Part shown: piece after piece, positions 46,668-55,856 of the stretch
Position numbering within the stretch: position 1 is the stretch's first letter
Layout of the letters: each line of letters opens with the position of its first letter
DNA from: Brevibacterium renqingii
Lineage (GTDB): Bacteria; Actinomycetota; Actinomycetes; Actinomycetales; Brevibacteriaceae
DNA: 64,000 bases
Assembly (NCBI RefSeq): GCF_017808105.1
Contig: NZ_JADBHF010000004.1
Coordinates: 62,001-126,000 of the forward strand
Direction: 5' to 3'
Translations under genes and position numbers: made by a program
Notes under the pieces: generated by a model
What the model was told of the DNA's origin: nothing
The model's input: the letters and a program-made list of their open reading frames with translations, nothing else
Database searches by the model: none

Positions 46668-47762
46668 TCACTTCACTCCTGCGTCTGCGCAGAGCTTCTT
46701 CACGCTGCCGGTGCAGATGTCGTCGGCCTTGATCTGATCGCCGACGATGTCCTTGACCGAGTCCTTGGTGACGACCTTGGCCTCGACGAAGTCCGTCGGG
46801 GTGTCCTTGTAGGTCGTTCCGGCGTCGACGTCCTCGCCGCCTGCCAGCGCGACGGCGGCATTCGCGGCGAATTCGGCCTGGGGCGGGATCGACTTGTAGA
46901 TCGTGGCGTACTGGTCGCCCTTGAGGATGTTCTGCAGGCCGTCGACCTCGGCGTCCTGACCGGTGACGACGGGGTCGACCTTGGCTTTCTTCGTCGCGGC
47001 GATGACGCCGCCTGCGGTTCCGTCGTTGGCCGCGTAGATCGCGATCGGCTTCTCGCCCTTGCCCTGCAGCTGGCCCTCGACCCACTGGCGGGCGTCGTCG
47101 GGGTTCCAGTCGAGGGTGTCGTGACTGGCGGCGATGTCGACGCCGGCGTCCTTGAGGGTCTCTTCGGCCCCGGCTTTGAAGTCCGCGGCGTTCGGGTCCT
47201 TCGGGTCACCGTTGACCATCCACACCGGGCCCGACTTCGGGTCGACGTCCTCGGCCTTGAGGCCGTCGAGCACGGCCTGGCCCTGCAGGTTGCCGATCTT
47301 CTTGTTGTCGAAGGAGGTGTAGTAGTCGGCACCTTCGAAGAAGCGGTCGTAGGCGATGACCGGGATCTTCTTCGCCTTTGCCTTCGACAGTGCCGATGAC
47401 ACCGCAGAGGCATCGACTGGGTCGAGGACGATGGCGTCCACACCCTCGGTGACCGCCGCTTCGAACTGCTGTTGCTGCTGGGTCGCGTCCTGGTTGGCGT
47501 TGCGGTATTCGACCTTCGCGTCGGGGTTGGCCTCGGCGACGTACTTCTCGAAGTTCGGCTTGTCGAGGGACTCGTACCGGGTGGTCTTCGACTCGGGAAG
47601 GAGCAGTGCGATGGTGACGTCCCCGTCACCGCCGGAACCGCTGTCGGCTTCCGCATTGCCCTGGCCCTTCTGATTGCCGCAGCCGCTGAGCGCGAGCGCG
47701 CCGATGGCGACCGAGGCACCGAAAAGGGCCAGCTTCTTGTGGGACTTCAGGTTGTGCCTCAT
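46668..47762 (-). CDS. Sugar ABC transporter substrate-binding lipoprotein (XylF-like)
   Basis: A 364-residue periplasmic-binding-type lipoprotein. The lipobox LALSGC at about residues 23-28 anchors it outside the membrane. The fold begins VTIALLLPESKTTRYESLDKP (given in part: LLLPESKTTRYE), with DAIVLDPVDASA, PVIAYDRFFEGADYYTSFDN, YAANDGTAGGVIAA and VTGQDAEVDGLQNI, closest to D-xylose-binding proteins as I recall them. The ATG has AAAGG upstream, 20 nt from a LacI-type operator. First gene of the importer operon. Confidence 0.92.
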   Translation of the reverse strand: MRHNLKSHKKLALFGASVAIGALALSGCGNQKGQGNAEADSGSGGDGDVTIALLLPESKTTRYESLDKPNFEKYVAEANPDAKVEYRNANQDATQQQQQFEAAVTEGVDAIVLDPVDASAVSSALSKAKAKKIPVIAYDRFFEGADYYTSFDNKKIGNLQGQAVLDGLKAEDVDPKSGPVWMVNGDPKDPNAADFKAGAEETLKDAGVDIAASHDTLDWNPDDARQWVEGQLQGKGEKPIAIYAANDGTAGGVIAATKKAKVDPVVTGQDAEVDGLQNILKGDQYATIYKSIPPQAEFAANAAVALAGGEDVDAGTTYKDTPTDFVEAKVVTKDSVKDIVGDQIKADDICTGSVKKLCADAGVK

Positions 47763-47781
47763 TGTGAACCTTTCAATCATT

Positions 47782-47797
47782 CTGACAACGTTGTCAG
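47782..47797. promoter_or_regulatory. LacI-family operator upstream of the sugar-binding protein gene
   Basis: CTGACAAC-GTTGTCAG, a perfect 16-nt palindrome with the central CG typical of LacI family sites, in the 94-nt gap between the regulator and the transporter operon it probably represses. Confidence 0.75.
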
Positions 47798-47856
47798 GTT
47801 GTTGAATATGATTCGCCGATCGACCCCCGGTGTCAACTGTTTCGCTGCGAAAGTCT

Positions 47857-48924
47857 TCACCGCCGATCCGGCGGTTCCTCGCCGCTGCCCCGGGCGATGA
47901 GGGCAACCGGGAAGACGTCTTGTCCCCCGCCGGTGCGATCGGCTCCGCCATCGAGTCCGTCGCCGCCGCTCCCACCGAGGCAGCCGTCGCCTTTCCCCGC
48001 CGGAGCCTGCAGTCGGCGGACCGCCTCGGCGGCCATGGCCTCGATGTCACGGTCGACGACGGTGACGTCGAGGAGTTCGGCGGTGGGGAAATCGTCGATG
48101 CCCACGAGCGCCGGCCATTCGCCGAGGCGGCGGCAGGCGTCGATGGCACCCTGGGTGAGCGTGGCGGACAGGGTGATGAGCGCGCTCGGGGCGCTGCGGG
48201 ACCCGAGCCAGGCGGCAACGACGTTCTTCGCACTGGCCTCGTCATGGGCGTCCTCGCGCATATAGGCCCGCCAGCCGATATCGCCGCGGCCGGCGAAAGC
48301 GGACTGGATGCCCTCGAGGCGGCGGATGGTGACGAGGCTCGTCGAATGATCGCCGATGACGCCGAGGGCGAGGTGCCCGTGATCGAGCAGCTGCCTGGCG
48401 GCCAGTTGCCCGGCGGCGACTTCGTCACCGGCGATGACGGTCACTCCCGCCCCGGTGACTGCGGGGTCGAAGGAGACGATCCTGACTTCGGAGCCGGCGG
48501 CCCGGGAATAGATCCCGGTCATGTCCGGGTGGGCCCGGAGGACGATGATTCCCGACAGGTCGTTGGACAGGCATTCGTCGAGGAAGGCCTCTTCGCGGTC
48601 CGGGCTGTCCCCGATCACGGTCACCACAGGGCGGAGGTCGACGGCCGAGAGTTCCGCCTCGAGAGCGGTGAAGGCGCGGGTCTGCAGCGCATCGTCGGCG
48701 GCGGAGAGGACGACGCCGACATAGGGCGAGCGCCCACCGGCACGCAGCCTCTTGGCTGTGGGGTTGAGGCGGAAGCCGAGTTCGGCGGCGGACTCTTCGA
48801 CCTTCTGCGCCGTCGCACGCGCGACGTGCTTCTCCCCGTTGAGCACCCGGGAGGCGGTCTTGATGCTCACTCCGGCATGCGCAGCGACGGTGGCCAGCGT
48901 CGGCCGCTCGTTCTGCTTCGCCAT
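47857..48924 (-). CDS. LacI family transcriptional regulator of the sugar importer
   Basis: A 355-residue repressor with the LacI helix-turn-helix (LATVAAHAGVSIKTASRVLNG, hinge helix RLRAGG, residues about 7-60) and a sugar-binding domain (VGVVLSA, VIAGDEVAAGQLAARQLLDHGH, GIDDFPTAELLDVTVVDRD). Before the final PVALIARGS, a Gly/Asp-rich stretch of about 30 residues interrupts the usual end. The ATG at 48924 has AAAGG 7 nt upstream; a GTG at 48930 is the alternative. It is directly upstream of the importer genes. Confidence 0.9.
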   Translation of the reverse strand: MAKQNERPTLATVAAHAGVSIKTASRVLNGEKHVARATAQKVEESAAELGFRLNPTAKRLRAGGRSPYVGVVLSAADDALQTRAFTALEAELSAVDLRPVVTVIGDSPDREEAFLDECLSNDLSGIIVLRAHPDMTGIYSRAAGSEVRIVSFDPAVTGAGVTVIAGDEVAAGQLAARQLLDHGHLALGVIGDHSTSLVTIRRLEGIQSAFAGRGDIGWRAYMREDAHDEASAKNVVAAWLGSRSAPSALITLSATLTQGAIDACRRLGEWPALVGIDDFPTAELLDVTVVDRDIEAMAAEAVRRLQAPAGKGDGCLGGSGGDGLDGGADRTGGGQDVFPVALIARGSGEEPPDRR

Positions 48925-48944
48925 GACCACACCTTTGAGTCCGA

Positions 48945-48954
48945 GAACCGGTTC
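48945..48954. promoter_or_regulatory. LacI-type half-operator upstream of the regulator gene
   Basis: GAACCGGTTC, a 10-nt palindrome with central CG, 20 nt before the lacI-type gene; possible site for autoregulation. It differs from the CTGACAAC site, so it may belong to another regulator. Confidence 0.4.
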
Positions 48955-49134
48955 GTGAACGGCCGCAAAGATCAGCAGCCGCTGGATTGATGATAGCCGT
49001 ATGCCCTGCGCGCACGAGGACCCATAGAACCGAAGAAGATGAATTGCGTGCTGTCAGTTTCGCCCTCCCCAGCACCGCTTGTGCAGCGATGAGGCTTGGC
49101 GGTTGCGCTGCGGAACCAATGGTCGGTCAAACAC

Positions 49135-49719
49135 CTAGCGACGGGCAGACCGGACGCGCAGTACATCGAAGAAATCATGTCGGCGGTACCAGCCCAGAGG
49201 CCAGTCGTCCTCGTCTGCGCCGATGACAGCCATGGTGCACCCCTGATTCGCCACGTGGTGCAGCATCTCCAAGAGCATGGACGTCCCATATCCTCTGCCA
49301 CGCCATTGTGGAAATATGTCAACCTCCTGCAGGCGTACGCAATCTCCGTGTGGAACCGATAGCTTGAAATGCCCAATAGCTCCTACGACGTCGTGTCCGG
49401 CGACCGCGAAGAACAGCGTCATACCGACACGCTTCGCACGCTGCCGAAGTTCGTCAACCATGGCGCGGGCGCGCGACTCGGTGACGCCGAAATCGGCCTC
49501 GACCGCGACGCGTTCACAAGCATAGCGATTCCACGCTTCTTCGGTCGCAATAGGCTGTAAGGTGATCTGCCGATCAGGAACGATCGGCGGAGATAATCCT
49601 CGCGCCAAGAGAACTTTGGCACGTCCAATTCGGTCGCTGTCACCCAAAGGCTCAACGACGTCATAGATCTTCTGCTCGGTAGCCAGCGCTAGTGCCGATT
49701 CGTCGTCGGCGTGCGGCAT
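49135..49719 (-). CDS. GNAT family N-acetyltransferase
   Basis: A 194-residue acyltransferase. Residues about 90-185 form the GNAT fold: FFAVAGHDVVGAIGHFKL (strands 2-4) and WRGRGYGTSMLLEMLHHV, the acetyl-CoA pyrophosphate loop (R/Q-x-x-G-x-G/A). The first 60 residues are helical. The ATG at 49719 has AGGAGG upstream; a longer ATG at 49866 adds 49 residues with no site. Local base composition is visibly lower in G+C than its neighbours, suggesting recent acquisition. The substrate is unknown. Confidence 0.8.
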   Translation of the reverse strand: MPHADDESALALATEQKIYDVVEPLGDSDRIGRAKVLLARGLSPPIVPDRQITLQPIATEEAWNRYACERVAVEADFGVTESRARAMVDELRQRAKRVGMTLFFAVAGHDVVGAIGHFKLSVPHGDCVRLQEVDIFPQWRGRGYGTSMLLEMLHHVANQGCTMAVIGADEDDWPLGWYRRHDFFDVLRVRSARR

Positions 49720-49902
49720 CGGCGCCTCCTGCTCTCCGTTTTCACTTTTGCGTGGAGCATACCTCCGGCAAGAGCGGTACGGATATTCAGCGGGGCCTGC
49801 ATAGTGCTTAATCTTCGCCACCGCATCCGACCGATGCATAGACTCGCCGAGGTGGAGCTCGGCCACGGCGCCCCACCTCGGCGATGCTGGTGTTCGTCGT
49901 GG

Positions 49903-52503
49903 TCAGCGGGCCACGGGGTTGGGCATGGTGCCGGCGTAGAGCAGCGATTCGGCCTGGTTGCCGATGTCGACCATCTGCTTCGTGTTCCGCAGCTGCAGGC
50001 GGTTGAGGCAGGAGTGGTCGAAGCGCGGAGCGCGCAGGTCGACGTCTCCGCTGACCCCGCGGCAATGCTCAGGGTGCTCGCTTTCGTAGTCGTCGAGCAC
50101 CTCGCCCACGAGGCCCCAGAAGCGCCCGGCCCTGATGAGTCCGTCGGCATCGAGGATTCCCGACAGGTGGCGCAGGACTCCGTCGAACATGTCTGTGAAC
50201 ACCGACAGCGCTTTCTCCTCGCCGGAGACCACGGCGCGGATGCGTTCGACCTCCTCGGGCAGTTCGCGGTGGCCGAGCACGGCGACCTCCTCACCGATGT
50301 CCTTCATGAACGCGCCGGTGACCGTGCTGTCGTCGAGGACGAGGATGAGGTTCTCCCCGTGCGGCATGAACACGAGGTCGTGGGCGAGCAGGGCATGGAG
50401 CAGCGGTCGCAGATAGACGCGCAGATAGCTGCGCACCCAGTCCTCCGGCTCCAGCTCCGATGCGCGGATGAGCTCACCGACGAAGGAGCGGCCCTCATGA
50501 TCGCGGTGGAGCAGAGCGGCCATGGTGATGAGCTTCTGACCCTGTGTGATCTGTGCGAGAGGGTTCTCTCGCCACAGCGCCGCGAGCATCTTGCGATGCG
50601 GATTCGTCTCCTTCGTCCGGTGGTAGACATCTCCGGTGTAGCCGAGTGCCGCCCGTTCCCTCAGGACCCGGAATCCGGTCTCGGCGAAGGTGTCGTCGGA
50701 GCTGATGAGGTCCGCGACCCAGTCGTTGATGGCCGGGGTGTTGCGCATGTACTTCGGCGACAGTCCGCGCAGGAATCCCATGTTCTGCACGGCGAGCGCA
50801 ACTTTGACGTACGGGGCCCCGGCGCGCGAGTGGTTGAAGAAGGTGCGCAGGGACTGCTGCGCCTGGTGCTCATCACATCCCTCTCCCAGCGGCAGCAGGT
50901 CTCCGCGGGCGATGTCGGCAGCGAACGTGATCGCCAGGCGGTGGTCGGCCTGCCAGGGGTGTATCGGCATGAGGTGGAAGTCCTCGGGATCCTGCCCGGC
51001 CGCCCTGATGCGGGCGTCGAAGAGTTCGCGTTCAGCCTCGCTGAGCGCCTGGTCGAGGTGGTCGGATTCGTCGAGTCCGTCTCCGAGGGACAGATGGCTG
51101 TGCTCGCGTCTGACAGCGATCCATTCGAGGCGGTTGCGTCTGCCGTTCTCCGGTGCCCAGGTGCGGAAGTCGCTGAGGGCGAATCCGATGCGTCCGTTGT
51201 TCGCGAGGAATCCGGGGTGGCCTTCGGTCATGGCCGCCTCGGTGGTTTGGAAGTCCGCGTCGACGAGTCCGCGCGCATCCGGTCGCTTCCCGGCCCGGGC
51301 GTCCTCGAGTTTGAAGGCGGCGCCAGCCAGCGTCGAGGCGAGCTCCTCGAGGTAGGTCGAGATGAGGTCTTCGGGCAGGGCGAGATCGTCTTGGAGTTCG
51401 ACGATGAGCTCCTGCACGTCGAGTGGGACCTCGGTGTCGTCGCGCCAACGGCTGATGCTGTCTTCGTCGATGACCCAGTGCTCGAGCGGCAGCAGGCGGG
51501 CCGTGAAGGTGTAGCGAGTGGCGCCGTCGATCGCCAGCTCCCAAGTGTCGCCGACCGCCGAGGCGTCGCCGCCGTCGTCCGTGGCGGCGCCACCGCCGTC
51601 CGTGGCAGCGCCACCGTCCGAGGGGCTCCTTCCCTCTCCGGCGCCGCCAGAGGACGAGCGCACCGGGGTGATGAGTCGTTCGTGGGCGAATTCGGACAGG
51701 GCTTTGGCCACGAGGTGGCGCTGAGACACGGCGAAGGCATCGGCGTTGAGGTGGGCGTAGGCCTGCGGAAGCGAGGCGTCCTGGTCGGTGTCGCGCCCAT
51801 GCCCCACGAGGCCGGCGAGCTCGCTCGCGTCGAAGTCGGCCCGCGAGCACACGCTCACCAGGGCTCGCTTCTCCACTTCGCCCATGAGGATCGTCGCCTG
51901 CCGCACAGGGTGGAAGCCGGCTGCCCGGTTCTTTTCGATGATGGCGTCGTTGCGGGCGTCGGGTTCGACGACGACGCGGTGGCCGCCGCGCCCGCCCTGG
52001 TCAGTCGGGCGCAGGCAGAAGTCGATGACCTCGGCCATGATCCGGTCGGTGAGCCCGTGCACGGCCGGCCCCGCCGGTGGTGCCACGAGCAGGTGCATTC
52101 CGATGTCGCCCGGACCGGTGGCCAGGACGTTCTGCGGGATGAGGCTGTCCGGGGTGTAGGTCTCGACGTAGAAGCAGTCGGTGCCGTCGACGGATCCGAT
52201 CCAGCCGGCGTCGTCGGCGGAGTCGCGGATGCCTGTCAGGTAGTCGCGGACTGCCGACTCGTCGAGGTCGGTCATCATCCAGTACTGGGCGCGCGGGTGG
52301 CTGAGCCAGGCGTGGAGCTGGGCGGTGTCCCGAACGACGTCGAGCGGCCGGATGGTCACCCTCGCCGAGGCGGCCGTCGGCTCGACGGTCGAACCCGCGA
52401 TCGGGTTCGCGGTCGGGTTCGCGTCCTCGGAAGCCGGGTGGGCCGCCTCGGCCGGGGCGGTGGTCGGTGTGTCGGTCGGGTCGGTGATGAGTTCGGTGGT
52501 CAT
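49903..52503 (-). CDS. desD: Fused GNAT acyltransferase / IucA-IucC siderophore synthetase (DesC-DesD-like)
   Basis: An 866-residue fusion. Residues about 46-213 are a siderophore-type GNAT domain (TIRPLDVVRDTAQLHAWLSHPRAQYW-type start, PGDIGMHLLV, EPDARNDAIIEKNRAAGF) that would acylate N-hydroxycadaverine. Residues about 245-860 are an NRPS-independent synthetase: EGHPGFLANNGRIGF, LMPIHPWQ, SLRTFFNHSRAG, and the ATP site HGENLILVLDD. A Gly/Asp/Ala-rich insertion (about 285-318) interrupts the synthetase. Separate desC and desD genes are the rule in Streptomyces, so the fusion delivers both steps in one chain. The ATG overlaps the desB stop by 4 nt. Last gene of the operon. Confidence 0.92.
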   Translation of the reverse strand: MTTELITDPTDTPTTAPAEAAHPASEDANPTANPIAGSTVEPTAASARVTIRPLDVVRDTAQLHAWLSHPRAQYWMMTDLDESAVRDYLTGIRDSADDAGWIGSVDGTDCFYVETYTPDSLIPQNVLATGPGDIGMHLLVAPPAGPAVHGLTDRIMAEVIDFCLRPTDQGGRGGHRVVVEPDARNDAIIEKNRAAGFHPVRQATILMGEVEKRALVSVCSRADFDASELAGLVGHGRDTDQDASLPQAYAHLNADAFAVSQRHLVAKALSEFAHERLITPVRSSSGGAGEGRSPSDGGAATDGGGAATDDGGDASAVGDTWELAIDGATRYTFTARLLPLEHWVIDEDSISRWRDDTEVPLDVQELIVELQDDLALPEDLISTYLEELASTLAGAAFKLEDARAGKRPDARGLVDADFQTTEAAMTEGHPGFLANNGRIGFALSDFRTWAPENGRRNRLEWIAVRREHSHLSLGDGLDESDHLDQALSEAERELFDARIRAAGQDPEDFHLMPIHPWQADHRLAITFAADIARGDLLPLGEGCDEHQAQQSLRTFFNHSRAGAPYVKVALAVQNMGFLRGLSPKYMRNTPAINDWVADLISSDDTFAETGFRVLRERAALGYTGDVYHRTKETNPHRKMLAALWRENPLAQITQGQKLITMAALLHRDHEGRSFVGELIRASELEPEDWVRSYLRVYLRPLLHALLAHDLVFMPHGENLILVLDDSTVTGAFMKDIGEEVAVLGHRELPEEVERIRAVVSGEEKALSVFTDMFDGVLRHLSGILDADGLIRAGRFWGLVGEVLDDYESEHPEHCRGVSGDVDLRAPRFDHSCLNRLQLRNTKQMVDIGNQAESLLYAGTMPNPVAR

Positions 52504-53870
52504 GCGTGTGACATCTCCTTGGAGTCGTCGAGGTCGAGGGCGGCGGCGGGATCGTCATCGGGCACCCCGAAGGTCTGGAACGCGATCCGGTTCTCAATCG
52601 GATAGGGCTCGCGGCCGGTCACCGCAGCCAGTACGACCGAGGCCCTCCAGGGGCCGAAGCCGAGGTCAGGAGCGGTGACGCCGTGAGTGTGCTCTTCGCC
52701 GTTGAGCACATGGATGGTGCCCTCGTCGTTGATCGTGTAGTGGCGGCTGACGTCGAGGCGGCCGTGAGCGTCGAGACGCACGTCATCGCCGAGCGGAGCG
52801 AGGAAGTCCGGCACCTGCGAACGGTAGCCGGTGGCTGCGACCACGGCTCCGCTGCGTCGGGTGAAGGTCTTGTCCAGTGCGGTGTTGCGGAAGTCGAGAA
52901 GGTACTCGCCGCTGATCGGATCGACCGTCGCCGTCTGCAGTTCGGCTTCGGAGATGAGATTGGTCAGCAGTGTCCGACCGCAGCGGCTGAGGCGGTAGAG
53001 GGTGTCGTGGATGTCGTCGACGAGGTCGGCGGAGATCCCTTTGTACAGGGTGCGCTGCTCGCGGCCGAGGCGGTCGCGCAGCTCGTCGGGCAGGGCGCGG
53101 AAGTGGTCGGTGTATTCCGGGGACGTCATCTCGAGGGTGAGCTTCGTGTACTCCATGGGGAAGAACCGCGGTGAACGGGTCACCCAGTCCAGTCGAACCC
53201 CGCGGTCCTCGGCATCGTCGATGAGATCCCGGTAGATCTCGGCCGCCGACTGTCCGCTGCCGACGATGGTCACGGCACCGGACTCGAGCAGGGCCTCGCG
53301 AGTGTCCAGGTAGTCGGCGGTGTGGATGAGCGGACCGACCCCTTCCTCGGCTCCGATGCCCTGCAGTGCCTCGGGCAGCACCGGGCGGGTGCCGACGCCG
53401 AGGACGAGGTGGCGGGCGCGGTAGGTCTCGGTCGTCACGACTGATCCGGCGGCGTCGGTCACCTCGGCGAGGGCGGTGTAGATTCCGTCCTCGCGGGTCA
53501 CGGATACGACACGTCGGTTCCAGCGCAGCGAGTCCAGCTGGGCGGCGACCCACCGGCAGTATTCGTCGAATTCGGCGCGCAGCGGGTAGAAGGATTCGCG
53601 GATGTAGAAGGGGTAGAGCCGGCCCTGTTCCTTGAGGAATTTGAGGAACGAGTACGGGGAGGTCGGATCGGCCATGGTGACGAGATCGGCGAGGAACGGC
53701 ACCTGGATGGTCGAGCCTTCGATCATCATGCCCGGATGCCACCGGAACTCGGGGCGCTGGTCGAGGAAGACCGCGTCGACGTCGCCGAGCGGTTCCGACA
53801 GCGCGGCCAAGCCGAGGCCGAAGGGGCCGATGCCGACGCCGAGGAGGTCGTGGGTGTCATGTGCGCTCAT
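52500..53870 (-). CDS. desB: Lysine/ornithine/cadaverine N-monooxygenase (DesB-like)
   Basis: FAD- and NADPH-dependent hydroxylase that makes the hydroxamate precursor. The 456-residue product has the FAD loop GVGIGPFGLGLAAL (about 10), DQRPEFRWHPGMMIEGSTIQ-type substrate region, the NADPH loop IVGSGQSAAEIYRDL and the C-terminal ATGYRSQVPDFL. As first partner to a decarboxylase gene, the likely substrate is cadaverine. The ATG has AAGGAGGTG upstream and overlaps the decarboxylase stop by 4 nt. Confidence 0.94.
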   Translation of the reverse strand: MSAHDTHDLLGVGIGPFGLGLAALSEPLGDVDAVFLDQRPEFRWHPGMMIEGSTIQVPFLADLVTMADPTSPYSFLKFLKEQGRLYPFYIRESFYPLRAEFDEYCRWVAAQLDSLRWNRRVVSVTREDGIYTALAEVTDAAGSVVTTETYRARHLVLGVGTRPVLPEALQGIGAEEGVGPLIHTADYLDTREALLESGAVTIVGSGQSAAEIYRDLIDDAEDRGVRLDWVTRSPRFFPMEYTKLTLEMTSPEYTDHFRALPDELRDRLGREQRTLYKGISADLVDDIHDTLYRLSRCGRTLLTNLISEAELQTATVDPISGEYLLDFRNTALDKTFTRRSGAVVAATGYRSQVPDFLAPLGDDVRLDAHGRLDVSRHYTINDEGTIHVLNGEEHTHGVTAPDLGFGPWRASVVLAAVTGREPYPIENRIAFQTFGVPDDDPAAALDLDDSKEMSHA

Positions 53871-55489
53871 GCCGCACCTCCTTCGAGGGTGCGTCCGGCC
53901 AGGATTCCGTGTCCGGTGGCGCGGACGAGGTCGAGGACGGCGGTGATGTCGTCGATGCCGGTGTCGGGGTTGAGCAGGGTGAGTTTGAGCCACGGGGTGC
54001 CGGCGATGACGGTGCGGGCCACGGCGGCCCGGCCGGAGCGGAAGAGGACGCGGCGGATGATCGGCACGAGTTCATCACACGTCTGCCGGTCCGCGTTCGG
54101 CGGGGCGAAGCGGAAGAGCACGGTCGACAGGTCCGAGCCGCCCAGGACTTCGAAGTCGGCCTGGTCCTCGAGCAGTTCGCGCACCTCATCGGCCAGGTCG
54201 CAGACGGTGTCGATCATTGCACCGATCTCCCCGGCCCCGCGGGCGCGCAGCGTCGCCCAGAGCTTGAGTGCGTCGAAGCGGCGGGTGGTCTGCAAGGATT
54301 TGTCGACCTGGTTCGGTTCGGCGTCGGCGGACTGCGCTTCGGCCTCGGGGTTGAGGTAGTCGTGATGGTGGATGGTCGGGTCGAAGGCCGCTGTGTCCCT
54401 GACCAGCAGCGCCGAGGACGACACCGGCTGGAAGAACGTCTTGTGGAAGTCGATGGTCACCGAGGCGGCCCGACCGATCCCGTCGAGCAGGTGAGCACGG
54501 CGTGGGGCCCAGAGGAGTCCTCCCCCGTAGGCGGCGTCGACGTGCAGCCACACGTTCGCGGCTTCACAGACCTCGGCGATGGGCACGAGCGGGTCGATGA
54601 CCCCGAGATCCGTGGTTCCGGCGGTGGCGACGACGGCCATCGGGATGGCGCCGTTCGCGTCGATCGCGAGCAGGCTCGCCCGCAGCGCTTCGGCGTCCAA
54701 GCGCCCGTCGGCATCGGTCGGCACGGTCACGACCGCCTCGGCGTCGAGGCCGAGGAGGAACGCGGCCCGGGCCACGGAGAAGTGGGCCTGGTCGGTGGCG
54801 AGGATGCGCAGGCGGGGCAGCTGGTCACGGCGGGTTGACCGGTCCGACGGCTCGGAGGGGCCGCCTCGGCGAGGTTCGGCATCAGCGGCCTCGCCACGGT
54901 CGGACTCGTCGGCATGATCGGTCAGTCCGGCCAGCACGTTCTCCCGGGCGAGGAACAGCGCCTGGAGGTTCGACTGGGTGCCGCCGGAGGTGAAGATTCC
55001 GTCGCCGGCGGGGAAGCCGATGTGCCCGCAGGTCCAGTCGATGAGGCGGCGTTCCATGAGGGTGGCGACTTCGGACTGGTCGTAGGTGTCGACCGAGGTG
55101 TTGATGGCTGCGAGCATCGCCTCGGCGGCGACGGCGGGCACGGCGACCGGGCAGTTGAGGTGGGCGACGTAGCTGGGGTGGTGGAACCACACCGCATTGT
55201 CGGCGTAGAGGGCGTCGACTTCGCGGAGGGCTTCGGCATTGCCGACTCCGGCGGTGTCGAGATCGACGGCGTCGACCGCGGCCTGCAGACCGGAGCGGTC
55301 CTTCGCCGAGGCGGCCCGCTCAGTTGTGCGGAAGCGTTCGCCGAGTGCGTCGACGACGTCGTGCATGAGTGATGTGTATTCGTCGGCGCTGTGGGCGCCG
55401 AGTAGGGCGTCGCTATGGGGAAAATCGGGGGCGTGAAGGGGCGCTGCTGGTGGTATCGCTGCGGTATCGGAAAGCAGAGAAGTCGTCAC
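53867..55489 (-). CDS. desA: PLP-dependent lysine decarboxylase (DesA-like)
   Basis: Group II decarboxylase that probably makes cadaverine from lysine, the first committed step to desferrioxamine. The 540-residue product has HLNCPVAVPAVAAEAML, SGGTQSNLQALFLAREN, VVATAGTTDLGVIDPL, WLHVDAAYGGGLLW and the PLP lysine in TIDFHKTFFQPVS (about 345). A charged linker (about 195-220, PRRGGPSEPSDR) is an insertion carrying the recurring octamer. The GTG at 55489 has AAGGAGG 10 nt upstream; an ATG at 55537 would overlap the iron box and is unlikely. First gene of the operon. Confidence 0.93.
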   Translation of the reverse strand: MTTSLLSDTAAIPPAAPLHAPDFPHSDALLGAHSADEYTSLMHDVVDALGERFRTTERAASAKDRSGLQAAVDAVDLDTAGVGNAEALREVDALYADNAVWFHHPSYVAHLNCPVAVPAVAAEAMLAAINTSVDTYDQSEVATLMERRLIDWTCGHIGFPAGDGIFTSGGTQSNLQALFLARENVLAGLTDHADESDRGEAADAEPRRGGPSEPSDRSTRRDQLPRLRILATDQAHFSVARAAFLLGLDAEAVVTVPTDADGRLDAEALRASLLAIDANGAIPMAVVATAGTTDLGVIDPLVPIAEVCEAANVWLHVDAAYGGGLLWAPRRAHLLDGIGRAASVTIDFHKTFFQPVSSSALLVRDTAAFDPTIHHHDYLNPEAEAQSADAEPNQVDKSLQTTRRFDALKLWATLRARGAGEIGAMIDTVCDLADEVRELLEDQADFEVLGGSDLSTVLFRFAPPNADRQTCDELVPIIRRVLFRSGRAAVARTVIAGTPWLKLTLLNPDTGIDDITAVLDLVRATGHGILAGRTLEGGAA

Positions 55490-55536
55490 TGTGTGGTTTC
55501 CTCCTTCGATGAACGGACCGCGGAGCGCGGTTCGCA

Positions 55537-55555
55537 TTAGGGAAACCTACCCTAA
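55537..55555 (-). promoter_or_regulatory. DtxR/IdeR/DmdR-type iron box of the siderophore operon
   Basis: TTAGGGTAGGTTTCCCTAA on the minus strand, a 19-nt near-palindrome matching the actinobacterial iron-regulator consensus (TTAGGTTAGGCTAACCTAA), 48 nt before the desA start. Iron-loaded repressor is expected to silence the operon. Confidence 0.88.
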
Positions 55556-55560
55556 CTATC

Positions 55561-55723
55561 TCCGATTCCGAAGGGGCTCTGACCAGGTGCGATGACTACT
55601 GCTGTCGCAGATGAGTCCCGGGCGAGGCCGCTCCTCCCCCGAAATCACGCGGCAAGGAGCCTGTCTGCACTACAGGTGCACGGGCGCAAAAACGGGAGAG
55701 TGGCATCCGTCACATCCACGCGA
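55561..55723. other. Gap upstream of the siderophore operon
   Basis: Intergenic, no ORF with codon bias or ribosome-binding site. It contains a small TGCAC/GTGCA inverted repeat near 55668-55682 and nothing else I can support. Confidence 0.45.
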
Positions 55724-55760
55724 GTCGTCCAGCATCGTGAGACAGACGATGCGTGACGAC
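55724..55760. repeat. 15-bp imperfect hairpin
   Basis: GTCGTCCAGCATCGT (55724-55738) pairs with ACGATGCGTGACGAC (55746-55760) at 13 of 15 positions around a 7-nt loop. No T-run follows. Role unknown. Confidence 0.6.
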
Positions 55761-55856
55761 CGCGGCGCGCTACGGTCCGCAGCAGCAAACGCCTGCCCGA
55801 CCAATCAGTGGTCGCCTCCGACCCGCAACGCCGCAACCGGTACCCGGCCGACCAGA

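Noticed and set aside
49720..49902. A 49-residue N-terminal extension of the GNAT protein from 49866
   Set aside because: The extension has no ribosome-binding site, whereas AGGAGG precedes the internal ATG at 49719.
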